From Spiroplasma endosymbiont of Lonchoptera lutea (GTDB lineage: Bacteria > Bacillota_I > Bacilli_A > Mycoplasmatales > Nriv7): a stretch of DNA of 64,000 nt. The position numbers and the translations under genes were made by a program. This document shows, one piece after another, positions 20,680-33,502 of this stretch (within the stretch, counting starts at the first letter, position 1; every line of letters starts with the position of its first letter). Under the pieces are notes generated by a model. That model did not search any database. It saw nothing but the letters and a program-made list of their open reading frames with translations, and had not been told where the DNA came from. The stretch covers positions 186,001 to 250,000 of the forward strand of contig NZ_OZ026463.1 of NCBI RefSeq assembly GCF_964019715.1, given 5' to 3'.

Positions 20680-21510
20680 TTATAATTTATTCTGACATTG
20701 ACAGCAAAAATATGTACCACGACCATTAAGCTTAATTTTTTCAATTATTGAAGAACAAACATAACACGCTAATGCTTCTCTTGTATGCACTTTCAATAAT
20801 TGCTGATATGTCCCTTTAACACCAACATTAGAAGTATAACTAGCAATTGTTGTTCCTTTTAAGTTAATCGCTTGTGTTAAAATTTGTTTCGCATTATTTA
20901 AAATTGCTTTTAAATGCTCGGTTTGTAATTTATTACACCTAGTAACCGGATGAATTTTACTAGCAAATAATACCTCATCAACATAAATATTTCCTAAACC
21001 ACTAATAATACTTTGATCTAACAGCATTGTTTTAATAGCTCGGTTCTTATTTTTAAATTTCTTTTGTAAATAATCAACAGTAGCCCTTGATTCAAAAGGT
21101 TCTGGTCCCACTTTGATTAATGGTGCTAATTGTTCATATTCATCCTTTTTTTGCAAATGAAAAGTACCAAATCTTCTTGTATCATGATATCTTAATTCAC
21201 AACCATTACTTAATTCTAAAACTAATAAAACATGTTTTCATTCAATATCATCATTAAGATTTTGATAATAATATTTGCCTTCCATTCGTAAATGACTAAT
21301 TAACACAAAATCTTCTAATTCAAAAATTAAATGTTTTGCTTTTCTTTTTAAATCAAGAATTTTTTGACCAACAATCAATTTTCGAAATGATACTAAGTCG
21401 GGTTGTTTAATTACCGAACTTCAATAAATTCTAATTCCTGTAATAACTTGATTGCAAACGAAAGGTTGTAAACTAGCACGAACAGTTTCTACTTCTGGTA
21501 ATTCTGGCAT
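20680..21510 (-). CDS. mutM: Formamidopyrimidine-DNA glycosylase
   Basis: 276 aa, full length. Removes oxidised purines such as 8-oxoguanine. Starts PELPEVET (catalytic Pro2, Glu3), has the Lys near VLLVLEL, the GLGNIYVDE helix-two-turn-helix segment, and a C-terminal zinc finger with CYVC and CCQC. Located 14 bases after polA, so the two repair genes share a transcript. Confidence 0.97.
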
Positions 21511-21524
21511 TAACTTAATCTCCT

Positions 21525-24143
21525 TTATACTTCATATCAATTATTTCCTATATTAATATCAACCGTTAAGGGCACCTGCAATTTTGTTGCTAAATTCATT
21601 GCTGAATTAACAATTTTTTTAACAATTTCTAATTCATTTTCATATACTTCAACAATCAACTCATCATGAACTTGAGCAACAAGATACGATTTTAAATTAT
21701 TTTGTTCTAATTGCTGATCAATTTTAATTAGAGCTAATTTAATTATATCAGCTGCTGTTCCTTGAATCGGAGCATTAATTGCAACGCGTTCTGCTGCTTG
21801 TTTAGCTACTCAATTCCGATCATTAATTGTTGGAATGTATCGAATCCGATTGAATAAAGTTTTAACAAATTTATGTTCTTGACAAAATTTAATTGTATTA
21901 TCCATATAATGACGAATTTCAGGAAAAACAGCAAAATATCGTTCAATAAATTTTTTTGCTTCGCTAATAGAAATCATTAATTGTTTACTTAAACCAAAAT
22001 CAGAAATACCATACACAATCCCAAAATTAACAGTTTTTGCAACTCTTCGTTGCTGTTCACTAACTTCAGTTTGATTAATAGAAAATATTTTACTAGCAGT
22101 CAATGAATGAATATCTTCATTATTTTTAAATGCTTTAATTAATTCTTTAACATTAGCCATATGTGCTAAAACTTTTAATTCAATTTGCGAGTAATCACTA
22201 GATAATACTACTTGTGTGCCAGAATCATTAGGAACAAACACTTTACGAACTAATTTTTGATGAACATCATGAATACTAATATTTTGCATATTAGGTTCTT
22301 GTGAAGATAACCTTCCTGTTGTTGTATTAGTTTGATTATAAATCGTATGCACCTTACCATCTGCGAAAATATATTTTTCCAAACCTTTTAAATAAGTTGA
22401 ATAAGTTTTTTGATATTTACGATATTCCAAAATTTTATCAATAATTGGATGCAATTGTTGCATTTGTAATTGCATTAATACTTCTTGTGCCGTACTACCT
22501 TTTTGTAAATCAGGTAATTTTAACACATCAAATAATAATTCTTTTAATTGTTTAGGAGAATTAGGATTAACATCTTGTTGTGCTAAACTATTAATTTCTT
22601 CATTTAATTGGGTGACAATTTTTAATACTTCTTTTGTTAACTGTTCTAATTGTTCCATATCAACACGAATACCGTGAAACTCCATTTTTGCCAATACAAA
22701 AGCACAAGGAAACTCAATATTTTTATACAACTCTAATTGTTGTTGTTGTTCTAATTTCTTACTAAGAAGCGGTTTTAAATGTAAAATTCATCAAGCTTTT
22801 CTAGTAATAAAACCAGCAACTTCTTGTAATTCTCGTACAACTTTTTTTTGATTTTTACCATAAAACATTTCATCATTCATAAAAGTTTGTTCAGCAAAAT
22901 AATTAATAACATTATCAATCGTTACTTTCATATTCGCATTTAAAATATAACCTGCTAATTGTAAATCAAAAGCAATACCTTTAACTTCAATATGATGTCA
23001 TTTACAACCATTAATAACTTTCTTCAAATCAAAAACATCTTTTAAACATTTTTCATCTTTTAAAAATGCTAAAAATAATTCATCAGTACTAGCAACAAGA
23101 TAATCTAAATAAAATGCTCCTTTATCGTTAACAACGCCAAACCCAATAATGTCTGAAGTATAATAATTATCACCATTCATTTCAACAAATAACGCATTTT
23201 CAACACAATTATAATTAGCATCTCACTTATTTAAAATTTTACCTTGATCTTTATTATTATTATCTTGTGAAGGATTATTTGTCTCTAAACGATTAACTAA
23301 TGATTTCAAATTATATTTTAAATAAAATTCTTTTAAGCGATTTAAATCTGTATTAATTGTTAACGAAGATAAATCCTTAGGAAAAGGAACATCATATCTT
23401 AAAGACGCCATTTCTTTACATAATAAACCAATATTAGCATTATTCACAATTTTTTCTTTAACCGCTGTTTTTAATTCCTCTTGATGCGTAATAATATTTT
23501 CTAATGTTCCAAATTGATGTAACAATGATAAAGCAGTTTTTTCACCAATGCCTTTAATACCTGGAAGATTATCACTAGCATCACCTTTTAATCCTTTTAA
23601 ATCAGGTATTTGGTTTGGGGATATATCTCATCTTGCTTTTAATGAATCAACATTAATAATTTCTACTTGTGATAATCCCTGCTTCGGTTTAACAATTACC
23701 GTATTAGCAGATAATAACTGTTCTAAATCACCATCCGATGACAAAATTTCAATTTCTCAATTTAAATCAATTGCCTTTTTATTAATCGTAGCAATAATAT
23801 CATCAGCTTCAAAATCAGGATGTTCATATCATTGAATTCCATAGGCATCTAAAAACTCACGAACTAATGGTAATTGCTGTAATAATTCTTGTGGGGTTTT
23901 AACGCGTTTTTCTTTATAACTAGGTAATATTCCATAACGAAAATTTTTAGGTCCAGCATCAAAAGCAACCAAAACTAAATCATAATTTTGTTTTAAAATC
24001 TTTTCTAACATTGTAATAAAACCTAACAAAGCATTAGTTGGTGTCCCATTATTTGCTCGTAAAGTTATGGAATTACTATATGCAGTTGCGTAATATGCTC
24101 GAAAAACTAAACCATTACCATCAACTAATAATATTTTCTTCAT
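21525..24143 (-). CDS. polA: DNA polymerase I
   Basis: 872 aa. N-terminal 5'-3' exonuclease domain (ILLVDGNGLVFRAYYA, DFEADDIIAT, GDASDNLPGIKGIGEKTA), a degenerate central proofreading-like region, and a polymerase domain with motif A SDYSQIELKVLAHM, motif B RRVAKTVNFGIVYG, and motif C VAQVHDELIVEV. The complete frame requires many UGA Trp codons. Functions in Okazaki fragment processing and repair. The proofreading region lacks clear catalytic acids, as in other Gram-positive relatives. Confidence 0.96.
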
Positions 24144-24204
24144 TAAAAAATTTTCACCTAATTCTATTTCATTTCTTAAATTATTATAACAAATAAACTT
24201 GTCA

Positions 24205-24243
24205 AAAATAAAAACAGCAAGGATTTTGCTGTTTTTATTTTTA
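24205..24243 (-). terminator. Terminator between the membrane protein gene and polA
   Basis: AAAACAGCAA and TTGCTGTTTT form a 10-base stem with a GGATT-type loop, followed by T-rich sequence on the minus strand, right after the stop at 24245. Confidence 0.8.
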
Positions 24244-24244
24244 A

Positions 24245-24715
24245 CTATGCAGGACTGGCAGACTTATTTTTCTCTCAAAATTTTCAATTATTAGCAACAA
24301 TCTCTTTATTTTTCATTCGATAGGCAACTAGTAATAAAAATCCCGCCCCAATCATTAATAGTAAAGAAATAACTAATCCAATTGCCATTCTCTCGCCATT
24401 ATCAGTATTATCAATAATTGTAAAGATAAATGTTAAAAAACCAATAATTATATAAATACTACCAATTATTCAAAAGAAAATCCTTCTTTTTAAACCTCAA
24501 ATATTTGTAATAACAAATGTAAAAAAAGCAATAATAATTAATATATTCCATAATGTTTGAGCAAAATTACTAGTTCAAAAATTTAGTTTTAAAACAACAG
24601 TATCATAAATAACAAATTTAGACTTAACTAGCTCCACAAAACCATAAACAATCATTAAAAAAAATGCTAACGAAATTACTATTCGTCCAATTAATGCCCA
24701 TTTTGTATTTTTCAT
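24245..24715 (-). CDS. Small integral membrane protein, 156 aa
   Basis: Four hydrophobic helices (residues about 8-28, 50-70, 78-98, 112-135) with short loops and a polar C-terminus. Start ATG at 24715 is one base after the stop of the upstream lipoprotein, so the two are translationally coupled and may act together. No family recognised. Confidence 0.75.
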
Positions 24716-24716
24716 T

Positions 24717-26729
24717 TTATTTAATCTCCTTATTCCTAAATGCTACAATTTTAAAATTATTGCTAGCAAGACTATTGTAATAGTTTTTTGTTTTTCATTT
24801 AATTGAATAAATATTATTCATCTTACCTTGGGAAAAACTAATATCATATGATACTTCTAATGAATTATCAATATCATTATACTGCATTTTCGTATTAGTA
24901 ATTCTTCAATAATTACTATCTTGATAAAATCTCCGATATTTCATATTAATAGTGCCATTATTATCATTAACAATGCGATCTAAAATTTCGTTTTCGCTTG
25001 TTAACATTGTTAACAATTTAGCAACCTCGGTTATACAATTGGAATCATCTTCTTCTTTACAAGAGCTAATAGTCGTAATAAGAGTATCCAATACTCCATT
25101 CGGTATTAATTCACCTTTCTGACCATTATATCCAAGGATTTCTAATAATGCCACTTTTGCATGCTCGTTGTCAATTTCAATGGCAGCAAGAATCTTGTTA
25201 ATCTTTGCTTCTGTTAACACCTCATCTTGAATTACACCGACTAACTTATTAATTGCGGTTAAAACATCATTTAAATTAATATTTGTATCATTAGGAAGAA
25301 AATTTAAATATTTTTTAACACTTCCAAAAATGGAATCTAATATATCTTTAATTTTAGGAAATGCTAATGGGAAAAAATCAGTATTTTTACAAAAAAAACT
25401 ATAAAATCCCACACAACCACCACCAGCTGAAACCACATCAATTAATGGATAATCAAAAGACTTTAAGAAAGTTATAATATTTATGTTAATTTTCTTAACT
25501 AATTCATTTAATTGTGGGGTTAATCTCATAATTAATAATAACTTTCGTAAACTTAATCCGCCATCATTTAAAGAAAATACTTTTGTTAACTTATTTTTTA
25601 AATTACTAATTACTGATTGATCGAAACCAACATATGTCATACTCAATTGTTCATTAATAGCTTGTTGAATTTCTTTAGGAATTTTACTAACTTCGTACCA
25701 AATCTTATTGGGATCATCAAAAGGAATACTAACATACATTTTCATTACATAAGAAATAAGTGGTAAAATTGGTACTAACAATGAAATAATATTTTTTAGA
25801 TCTTTAAATCCATTTTGAAAATTTTCTAATATATATTTATTAGTTATTATTGAAACATGATTATCATTATTATTATCTACTTCAATACCAAATGTTGCCA
25901 TCATTGTATCATAAGCAGCTTCTACTTCGGTATCATCTTTACTATCATATCCTTTACAAGAACTTTCAGCTTTTTCTTTTTCTATCTTTTCTTTCTCTTC
26001 ATCATTTTCTTTTTTTTCATAATTTTCTTTCTTACAACCAATTTGAACAATTATTTTTTTAATTCTTTTTTGTGACCACTGTAGTGCTTGAGCATATGTT
26101 GCTTTGCCAACAAAATTATCATTATGTTCAGTAAGATTATTTCGTAATTCAGTAATAATATCAGCATAACCACCAGCATTATAATCATTTCAAAAACTTT
26201 CAATATTACTTTTAGTTAAAAAATTCATAATGGGATCTAAAACAGACCCACTATTAAAAATTTCTTTTAATGTATCAACAGTTAAAGTGTTAAAAATTGA
26301 ACCATATGTTCGAATTTTACCTAAAATATTATTTTGACTAATTAAATCAGCATAGGGTTTTACATATTTATCATTAGAGTTAATAACTTTATTAGCTAAA
26401 TCTTGCGAAGCAAAAAACTCTTGATGACGAGGGAATCAATTATTATCATTGGTTTGTCCAAAATACGAATAAGAAATATTTTTAAAAATTAAATTATCAA
26501 CTTTATTTTCTAAAATATCATTAATAACTTGCGAAGCATCTCATTTTTTTTCTCTACTTAATATTATTGCTTTAGTAATTTCGCCAGTAATTGCCGAAAA
26601 ATCATTTAATTTAGCAGCGATGCCTTCATCAATCTTAGTTTGATAACGAAAAGTACAAGCAGCTAAGGTTAAAATTTGAGAAACTGATAATAATAACACT
26701 ACTCAATATTTCATTATTTTTCTTTTCAT
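24717..26729 (-). CDS. Large lipoprotein, 670 aa
   Basis: Signal with lipobox TLAAC near residue 24, then a long mostly helical extracellular region with many Asn/Asp/Lys. A Glu/Lys-rich low-complexity linker lies around residues 235-255, followed by regions rich in Leu and Ile. Trp is coded by UGA throughout. Coupled to the membrane protein downstream. It resembles the large mollicute surface lipoproteins, but I do not recognise a specific family. Confidence 0.8.
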
Positions 26730-26929
26730 AAATTAAACCTCAACTTTTATAAAACAATGCAAGACAATTTTAAACTTTTTAGAAAAATAAAGCAAATTCA
26801 AATTATGAAAAAAAGAACAATAAACGGCAATTTTTTTTAAATTTTATTTTCATAGTCTTACTTCTATTAAGAATACTATTTAGATTTAACTTTGTCTATC
26901 TAAATCAATATCCAAATATTTATTTAAAA

Positions 26930-27991
26930 CCTGAAATGTAAAATTAAAAAGGACACTTATATATAAAAAACAAATTGTGTTAATTCTATAATTAAGAAAA
27001 GAAAGGAATTAACACAATGTATAAGTATCTGACTATTGAATCAATAATAGCAATAAAAGAATATAAAAGTTATGGATTTTCTATTCGTAAAATAGCAAAA
27101 GCAATTGATTATAGTAAATCAACTGTACACAGAGTTTGTAAATTATTAAATCAAAACTTATTACCATTAGAAATATTGAATCAAGTTCAAAAAAATAAAC
27201 AAAATGCAGGTAGAAAATTAATAATTTTAACTTTAACAGAAATTAATACTATCAATCATTTGTTAATTACTAAAAATTATGCTCTTGATATAATTGCTGA
27301 TTTTTTAAAGAAAAATAAAATAAAAAATATTTCAACAAAAACTTTATATAACATGTTTAAAACAAATCGAATGGGTTTTGATGAAAAAAATTTATTGAGA
27401 AAAGGCAAAAATAAACCTCATAAACAAAAAGAAACTAGGGGCAGAATTAATAATTGTAAATCTATTCATGAAAGAAATTTAATCATTCCAAATATTAAAA
27501 ATATACAAGAATTTGGCCATTTAGAGGGAGATACTATCGTTGGTAAAGATCATAAAAGTTCTATTATTACTTTAGCTGATATATGATCAAAAACCACAAT
27601 TCCTTTGAAAACTAAAAATCATAAAGCAGAAAGTATTACACAAAGTATAATAAAATTTATTTCAAAATTAATACCAGGAACAATTAAAACTATTACTTTT
27701 GATCGTGGTAAAGAATTTAGTAAATGAAAATTAATTGAAAAAAATTGTAATGTTAAAATTTATTTTGCAGATGCCGGCAAACCTTGTCAAAGAGGTTTAA
27801 ATAAGAACAATAATGGTATTTTAAGAAGATATTTACCAAAATCTACTGATTTATCTTCATATAAACAAAAAGACTTAAATTCTATAGCATTTCAAATTAA
27901 TTCTACACCCAGAAAATCATTATCTTATAAAAGACCAATAGATTTAATACAATTATTTTAAAAAACTGTCCCATTTATATTTACAATTCAG
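26930..27991 (+). mobile_element. IS30-family element B, complete ends, 1062 bp
   Basis: Inverted ends CCTGAAATGTAAAATT and, inverted, CCTGAATTGTAAATAT. Inserted between the lipoprotein operon and the FtsX-type permease gene. A TATA dinucleotide expansion near the left end makes it one base longer than the others. Confidence 0.92.
27017..27961 (+). CDS. IS30 transposase B, catalytic Glu changed to Lys
   Basis: 314 aa with an N-terminal helix-turn-helix (IRKIAKAIDYSKSTVHRV) and DDE core. D172 (FGHLEGD) and D229 (TFDRG) are present, but the third residue, Glu263 in the other copies (LNENNNG), is Lys here (AAG for GAG at about 27803). The transposase should be inactive on this ground although its frame is open. 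Confidence 0.9.
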
Positions 27992-28031
27992 GAAAAATAA
28001 AACCAATCTTGCTACTAATATTCTTACAAGG

Positions 28032-28059
28032 TTGCCGTTCATAAATAAGTTGATATAAT
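28032..28059 (+). promoter_or_regulatory. Promoter of the FtsX-type permease gene
   Basis: TTGCCG (28032-28037), 16-base spacer, TATAAT (28054-28059), about 65 bases before the start codon. It lies between IS30 B and the gene, so expression need not depend on the IS. Confidence 0.55.
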
Positions 28060-28125
28060 TATTTATGTTAAAAAATATTTATCTTTTTTATATAATAATT
28101 TATTAAGTTGAGGTTAGATACATTT

Positions 28126-31100
28126 ATGAAACATTGAAAATGAAACAAATTATTTAAGCAAGCCTTTTGAGGAGCATTTAAACATAAAATCCAAATTATT
28201 TCATTAATTTTATTAACTATTATCTTATCAACGACAATTACCTTAACTTGAATTACGACAAGATGACTCTTAGATGGTGAAACAACAATGAATAGTGCTA
28301 CAACACCATTTAATTATAGTTATCGCTTTAACAGTAAAAATAGTCCTAGTATTCAAAGCATATCACCAACATTTAATATTTGTACTGCTTTTAGTAAAAG
28401 TTCATTAGCAGAATCTAATACTAGTAAAAGTATAAAAGATAACAGTACACCAATACTTACCATTGCGAAAGATAAAAATGACCCTACGGGGTGTTTATTA
28501 CCATTAATATCAGAAAGTTTAGATATTACGGAAAAAATAGCAAGTAATAATAATATCACAATTGAAAATATTTCCTTTAAAAATTTACTAAAATGAGAAA
28601 AAATTAATACAAATAGTTTAGCCTTTAAAAATTCACTCTTTGGTCAAATTTTACATAAAAAATATCATGACATTCCTAATAACGAATTTAAAATATTATA
28701 TGAACAATATACAACTTTGGTTGAACAATACATTAACCCAATTTTTGCCTTTTATTTATTTAATCTTTATAAAGCTAATAGTGATAAACTTAAATATCCA
28801 AAAAAAACAACTGATGCTGATTATTTTGACAAAGTTAAAGCATTTAAAGAAATATTTTTAAGAGACTTTGTTAATGCTTGTAATGGCGACAGTTGAATAA
28901 GAGATATAAATAATGAAACTGATTTATCTAGTGATAATGTTCCAATTTTTGGTGGCGGAATTAATATTTTTCAACAATTAACAAAAGAAGATTATGAAAA
29001 AAGGTTTCCTCAGGCAACAAATTTTAATAACAAAGCTTTTTTTAAACAAGGTTTTAAAGGCGATTTAGGAAATATTTTAATGAATATTAACAAAGATAAT
29101 AATGAAATTATTTTTCAACTAACAAACGACCACATAAATGATAATAAGGATAGTAGTTATCTCGATGTTGCCAAATATCTAACACTTCCGATTGGTGGAA
29201 CATCTTTAAGAAATAATTGAGATATTTCGCAAGCAATATGAAATCATCATAATAAATTAGTTGGCTTATTAAGTAACTTTAATGTCAATTTACGCCAAGA
29301 GTATTTATTTTCTGATTTTGCTACTAATATCCGTTATCGTGTAATTAGTATTAATCCTAATAATGACACTAAAAAAAATAATATTAAAATCATTAGTGGC
29401 ACCTATCCTACTGGTGCTAATCAAATTGTAATTAATCCTCAGTTTGCTGAAAAATATAATTATAAAATTGATGATACTCTTAAAATTGGTAGCTATAAAT
29501 TAATAATTACTGGCATTGGTGGCGATAACTTTACATCGTTACCTGTTGTTCATCCAATAAATTTTCTTCCTAATCCAGCAAAAGAAGCCGTCTTATTCGT
29601 TAACCACCAATTATTTATTCGTGATGAATTCATTCGTTATAGTGATATTGAAGATATATCTAATGTCTATTTAACATACACAGGAAATCATATTGCCAAT
29701 GATTTCGAATTATTTCGACTTTTTCTTAATGATAATTTTAAAAAAAATAATAACAGCATTGAAACTGTTTATCAAAAAATGTTAGCTTACAATAACAACC
29801 CCCAAGACATTCAAAAAATTACTGAAGATTTAAAAATAACTTCAACGATTGAAAATAGTGACAGCAACAATTATATTAATCGTGGCTTTAATTCGTTACC
29901 AACAATTACTAGAACATATACTTGATTTAGTATTATTATTGTTATTTTTATGACAATGTTAACAGTTTTTGCAACAGTATTAATTATTAGAAAAACCGTT
30001 GAACGCAACGCAACACAAATTGGTGTTTTGAAAGCATTAGGCTATGAAAATAAAACAATTATTGGTTCATATTGATCTTATGCCTTAATAACAACAATTC
30101 TTGCTGTACCCATTGGTTGAATTGTTGGTAGTATTTTACAAATAGTCGTAATGAAAATTTTTGAAAATTTCTTTACAATCCCAAATAATATTTTTTATTT
30201 TGATATTATTCCTTTTCTAATTGCTTTGGCAATTAATATCATTGTAATTTTAATTACCGTAACAATTACTGCTTATAAACAAGTAGCAAAAAATACAATT
30301 ACCCTATTACGACCTAACAGTGATAATAAACCTTCAAAAGCAATTTCTGGCATCCACAAAAGATGATTTGCATTTGGAAGCTTTAAAACTCGGTTTCGTT
30401 TGGCATTGGCATCAGTTTCATATAAGAAAATTATTATTATGTTTGTAACAATTCTTATTGCTTCATTCACTATCGCTATTGCCTTAATGATCCCTGCTGC
30501 TGTTCGCAGTCTTGATGATTCTTATTATGGACTTTTAAAATATCAAACTAATGCTGAATTTCAACAACCGATTAGTAATATCCCAACAACTCGTTATAAT
30601 TTATACCCTTGAAAAGGGATTGATGCTCAAAATCAAAGTCTTGATTACCCAATTACTGAAATTCGTCCAGTAGCTGATTACTATAAAGATGCTCCTGCTA
30701 ATTCTTGAAAAAAACTTAGTGATAATACCCAAAACATTAATTTAGATAATATTTTAAAACAAATTGCTTATAACTATTATTGAACAGGTGGCAGAGGAAT
30801 TTCTTTAGGTTGATTAGAACAAATTTCTAAGGATTTTAATAATAATCCCAAACTTTCAGGATTATTATCCACAATTATTTGTCCAATGGTAAACACTATT
30901 TTAACAACTAATGCCAAAATAAATACTAGTGATAACTGAAGAACCTGTACAATGAATGCAATTGAAACAGCTGTTCCTTCTTATATTAAAGACTTTCTTA
31001 ATATTTCTGGAAGAAAACAACGCTTAACAATTACTCATAATACTTTACCTTATAATGCTAAAGAAGATGAATTATATACATATTATGATGCTAACTTAAA

Positions 31101-32595
31101 TAATGTCGCTTTTAAAACCCTAGGAGTAAAACCAAATAGTGATATGATTGCATTAAAAGAAAGTTCAAAATATATCCAAGAAAAAAAATGACTTGATAAG
31201 ATTCCAGCAGTTATTAATCGGGCAATGCAAATAAAACATAATTTAAAAGTTGATAGTATTTTTGAAAGTGAAGTTCAACAAAAACAATTACAATATATGA
31301 GTGCTAATAATAAATGATATCCTGCTCACACTTCATTTTGAATTTATCGTGATGAAAATAACTCTGAAAATATCTATAATATGCCTCTAGATAAATGAAG
31401 TATTAATGATAATAACTCGCCTTATGGTTGAACTAACCATTATGGTTATAAAGAAAACGATATTGGTGATGATGACATTGCTAAAAGTTATCGTAACTTA
31501 AATGAAATAATTTTACGATTACCCAAAGAAGAAATCACAATTGATAATATCAAATACCCAGCAATTAAAGATGAATTTTTAAAAGAAATTATTAATGCAA
31601 AAATACCAACAAATAATAATAAATTTGTTATTGAACAATCATCCGACAATAAATGATGACATATTAGAGCCTTTGTGCCATTTGCTACTAAAAATAAATT
31701 TGTTGATGAAGACTTTATGACATCAGCACTAAATCTCTTAAATCAATCATATGACAATCCATTATGAAATATTTTTATTGCCATACTAGACGGTAAAACT
31801 ATTGGTAATAAAGAAATACCTAAAATTCTAAAAATTGATAATACCCCAATACCGCAAAAAGTTAAATATCAAGTTAAAGCAATTCATGAATCTTATGGTG
31901 AATTAAAAGTTTATATTAATCAACGAGTTGCTAATCAAATTCTTGGTTTTAATGCCACAACAAGTAGTGAAATTTATAAAAAAGATCCTTTTAATAATGA
32001 ACCATTATGATTTAATGGTCGGTTATCATCTAATCCTGAATTAACTGATGTTACTAGTAGATATTCAACAACTTCAACTCTTGGTGATTATTCAATTGCT
32101 AGTTTAAATGATAATGTTGCTAATACTGTTACTAACAGTGAACTATTAACAGTAAAACGAGAATTAATTAAAAACTTAACAACAGTGGCTTCTAGTATTG
32201 CTGCCATCTTTATTTTAGGTTCAATTAGTCTATCCGCAATTATTGTTATAATGATTTCTAATCTTCTTGTCCATCAGTTTGCTAAACTAATGGCGATTAT
32301 GAAAATTCAAGGGTATAAATATCGTGAAATTAATAGTTTAACTTTATCAATGTTTATTCCGGCCGCTATTATGGGATTTATCGTTGGATTTATCAGTGCT
32401 TGATTTATTTGTCAAGGTATCTTATGAACTATTGGAATTTTTACTGGATTCATTATTCCCCTATATTTCCAATGATGACTTTTACCAATAACATTAGCAA
32501 CAATTACAATTATTTACACACTGACTTATATAATTTCAACTGAAACATTAAAACGAATGAATGTACTTGAATTAGTAAAAAGTAGTGACGAATAA
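28126..32595 (+). CDS. Very large FtsX/MacB-type ABC permease, 1489 aa
   Basis: One continuous code-4 frame with many UGA Trp codons, ATG at 28126 behind GAGGT. An N-terminal membrane helix (residues about 22-42) is followed by a large extracellular domain. Then comes an FtsX three-helix module near 600-730 (FATVLIIRKTVERNATQIGVLKALGY), another membrane start at about 765, a second extracellular domain, and a second FtsX module near 1350-1485 (LVHQFAKLMAIMKIQGYKYREI). Such two-module permeases in mollicutes move or extract lipoproteins or peptides with a separate ATPase. No ATPase gene remains next to it. The next permease gene overlaps its end and is broken. Confidence 0.85.
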
Positions 32596-32848
32596 GTTAT
32601 TTAAAGCAGAAAGGCTACAAAAACTAATGAAAAAAATATTTCCAACTTATAAACAAGCATTTTTTTCAATGTTTAAAGTAAAAGTTCAAATGATTTTACT
32701 AATTTTGCTAACAATAATTCTCACTGCTAGTATTAGTCTCGCCATGTCAACAATTAATAATTTAAAGCAAAGTAATAATTTTATGGGGCAAGAAGTAAAA
32801 TATGATTATTATTATAAATTGCTGAATTATACTTGTAAGTGCAAGTAA
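32585..32848 (+). pseudogene. Second FtsX-type permease, cut after its first membrane helix
   Basis: GTG at 32585 overlaps the preceding stop by 11 bases, showing translational coupling. Encodes a basic N-terminus and one membrane helix (MILLILLTIILTASISLAM) and then runs into the IS30 H1 end at 32821, stopping at 32848. The start resembles that of the gene at 28126 (KQAF..FK.K.Q), so it is a paralogous partner whose remainder has been lost. Confidence 0.8.
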
Positions 32849-32924
32849 ATAAAATTGCAAAAGATTTCATATGCTGAATTATACTTGTAAGTGCAAGTAA
32901 ATAAAATTGCAAAAGATTTCATAT
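32821..32924 (+). repeat. Tandem duplication of the IS30-H terminal 52 bases
   Basis: Units 32821-32872 and 32873-32924 are identical. Copies H2 and H3 have the end once, so the duplication is specific to this insertion. Confidence 0.9.
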
Positions 32925-33481
32925 AAAAATTTCATGATGCTAAGTTTATTTTAGAAAAAGTAAATTTAAGGAGTTTTTATATGGGATACAAACATCTTGG
33001 CATAGATGAAAGAATTTATATTGAGAATCAATTGAAATTTAAAGTAAAAATTAGTGAAATAGCTAAAAATCTTAATCGAAGTATTAGTACTATTAATCGA
33101 GAAGTTAATAGAAATAAAGATAATAATCATTATTTTTCATTAATTGCACAAAATAAAGCAGAAAATAGAAAACAATTACATGTTTATTTTCATAAATTTA
33201 AAAATAGAGAATTAGTAAAATATGTACAACAAAAATTATTATTAGGTTGATCGCCTGAACAAATTTATGGCAGAATTAAAAATTTTCATCAAGAATGAAT
33301 TATTAGTTTTAAAACAATTTACAATTGAATTTATTCTGGATTACTTGAAAAGGTTACTAGTAAAAATTTAAGAAGAAAAGGTAAGAAACGAAAATCTCAA
33401 GAAAATCGGGGTAAATTTAATGGTAAATCCATTAAAGAACGAAATGTTAATAATCGCATAACTCTTGGCCATTGAGAAGGT
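32821..33481 (+). mobile_element. IS30-family element H, copy 1, cut by IS3
   Basis: A second, distinct IS30-type family. Its end GCTGAATTATACTTGTAAGT appears twice in tandem (32821-32872 and 32873-32924). The transposase frame is interrupted at 33482 by an IS3 element. Confidence 0.85.
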
Positions 33482-33502
33482 TGGATTGGCAACCCTTTTT
33501 AG
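32981..33502 (+). pseudogene. IS30-H transposase, copy 1, disrupted
   Basis: Open from ATG 32981 (behind AAGGAG) for about 167 native residues: helix-turn-helix (ISEIAKNLNRSISTINREVNR), the family motif LLLGWSPEQIYGRIK, and GHWEG, which is the first catalytic Asp motif. The IS3 insertion falls exactly at the expected Asp, so no catalytic core is left. The stop at 33500-33502 is inside IS3 DNA. Confidence 0.85.

Noticed and set aside
20530..20680. A chromosomal replication origin at the DnaA boxes
   Set aside because: Only two boxes, no clear AT-rich unwinding block between them distinct from background, and no dnaA or dnaN nearby; regulation of dnaB-dnaI is more likely.
25850..26075. Plus-strand His/Tyr/Phe-rich ORFs
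   Set aside because: Low-complexity antisense of the Glu/Lys-rich linker of the lipoprotein.
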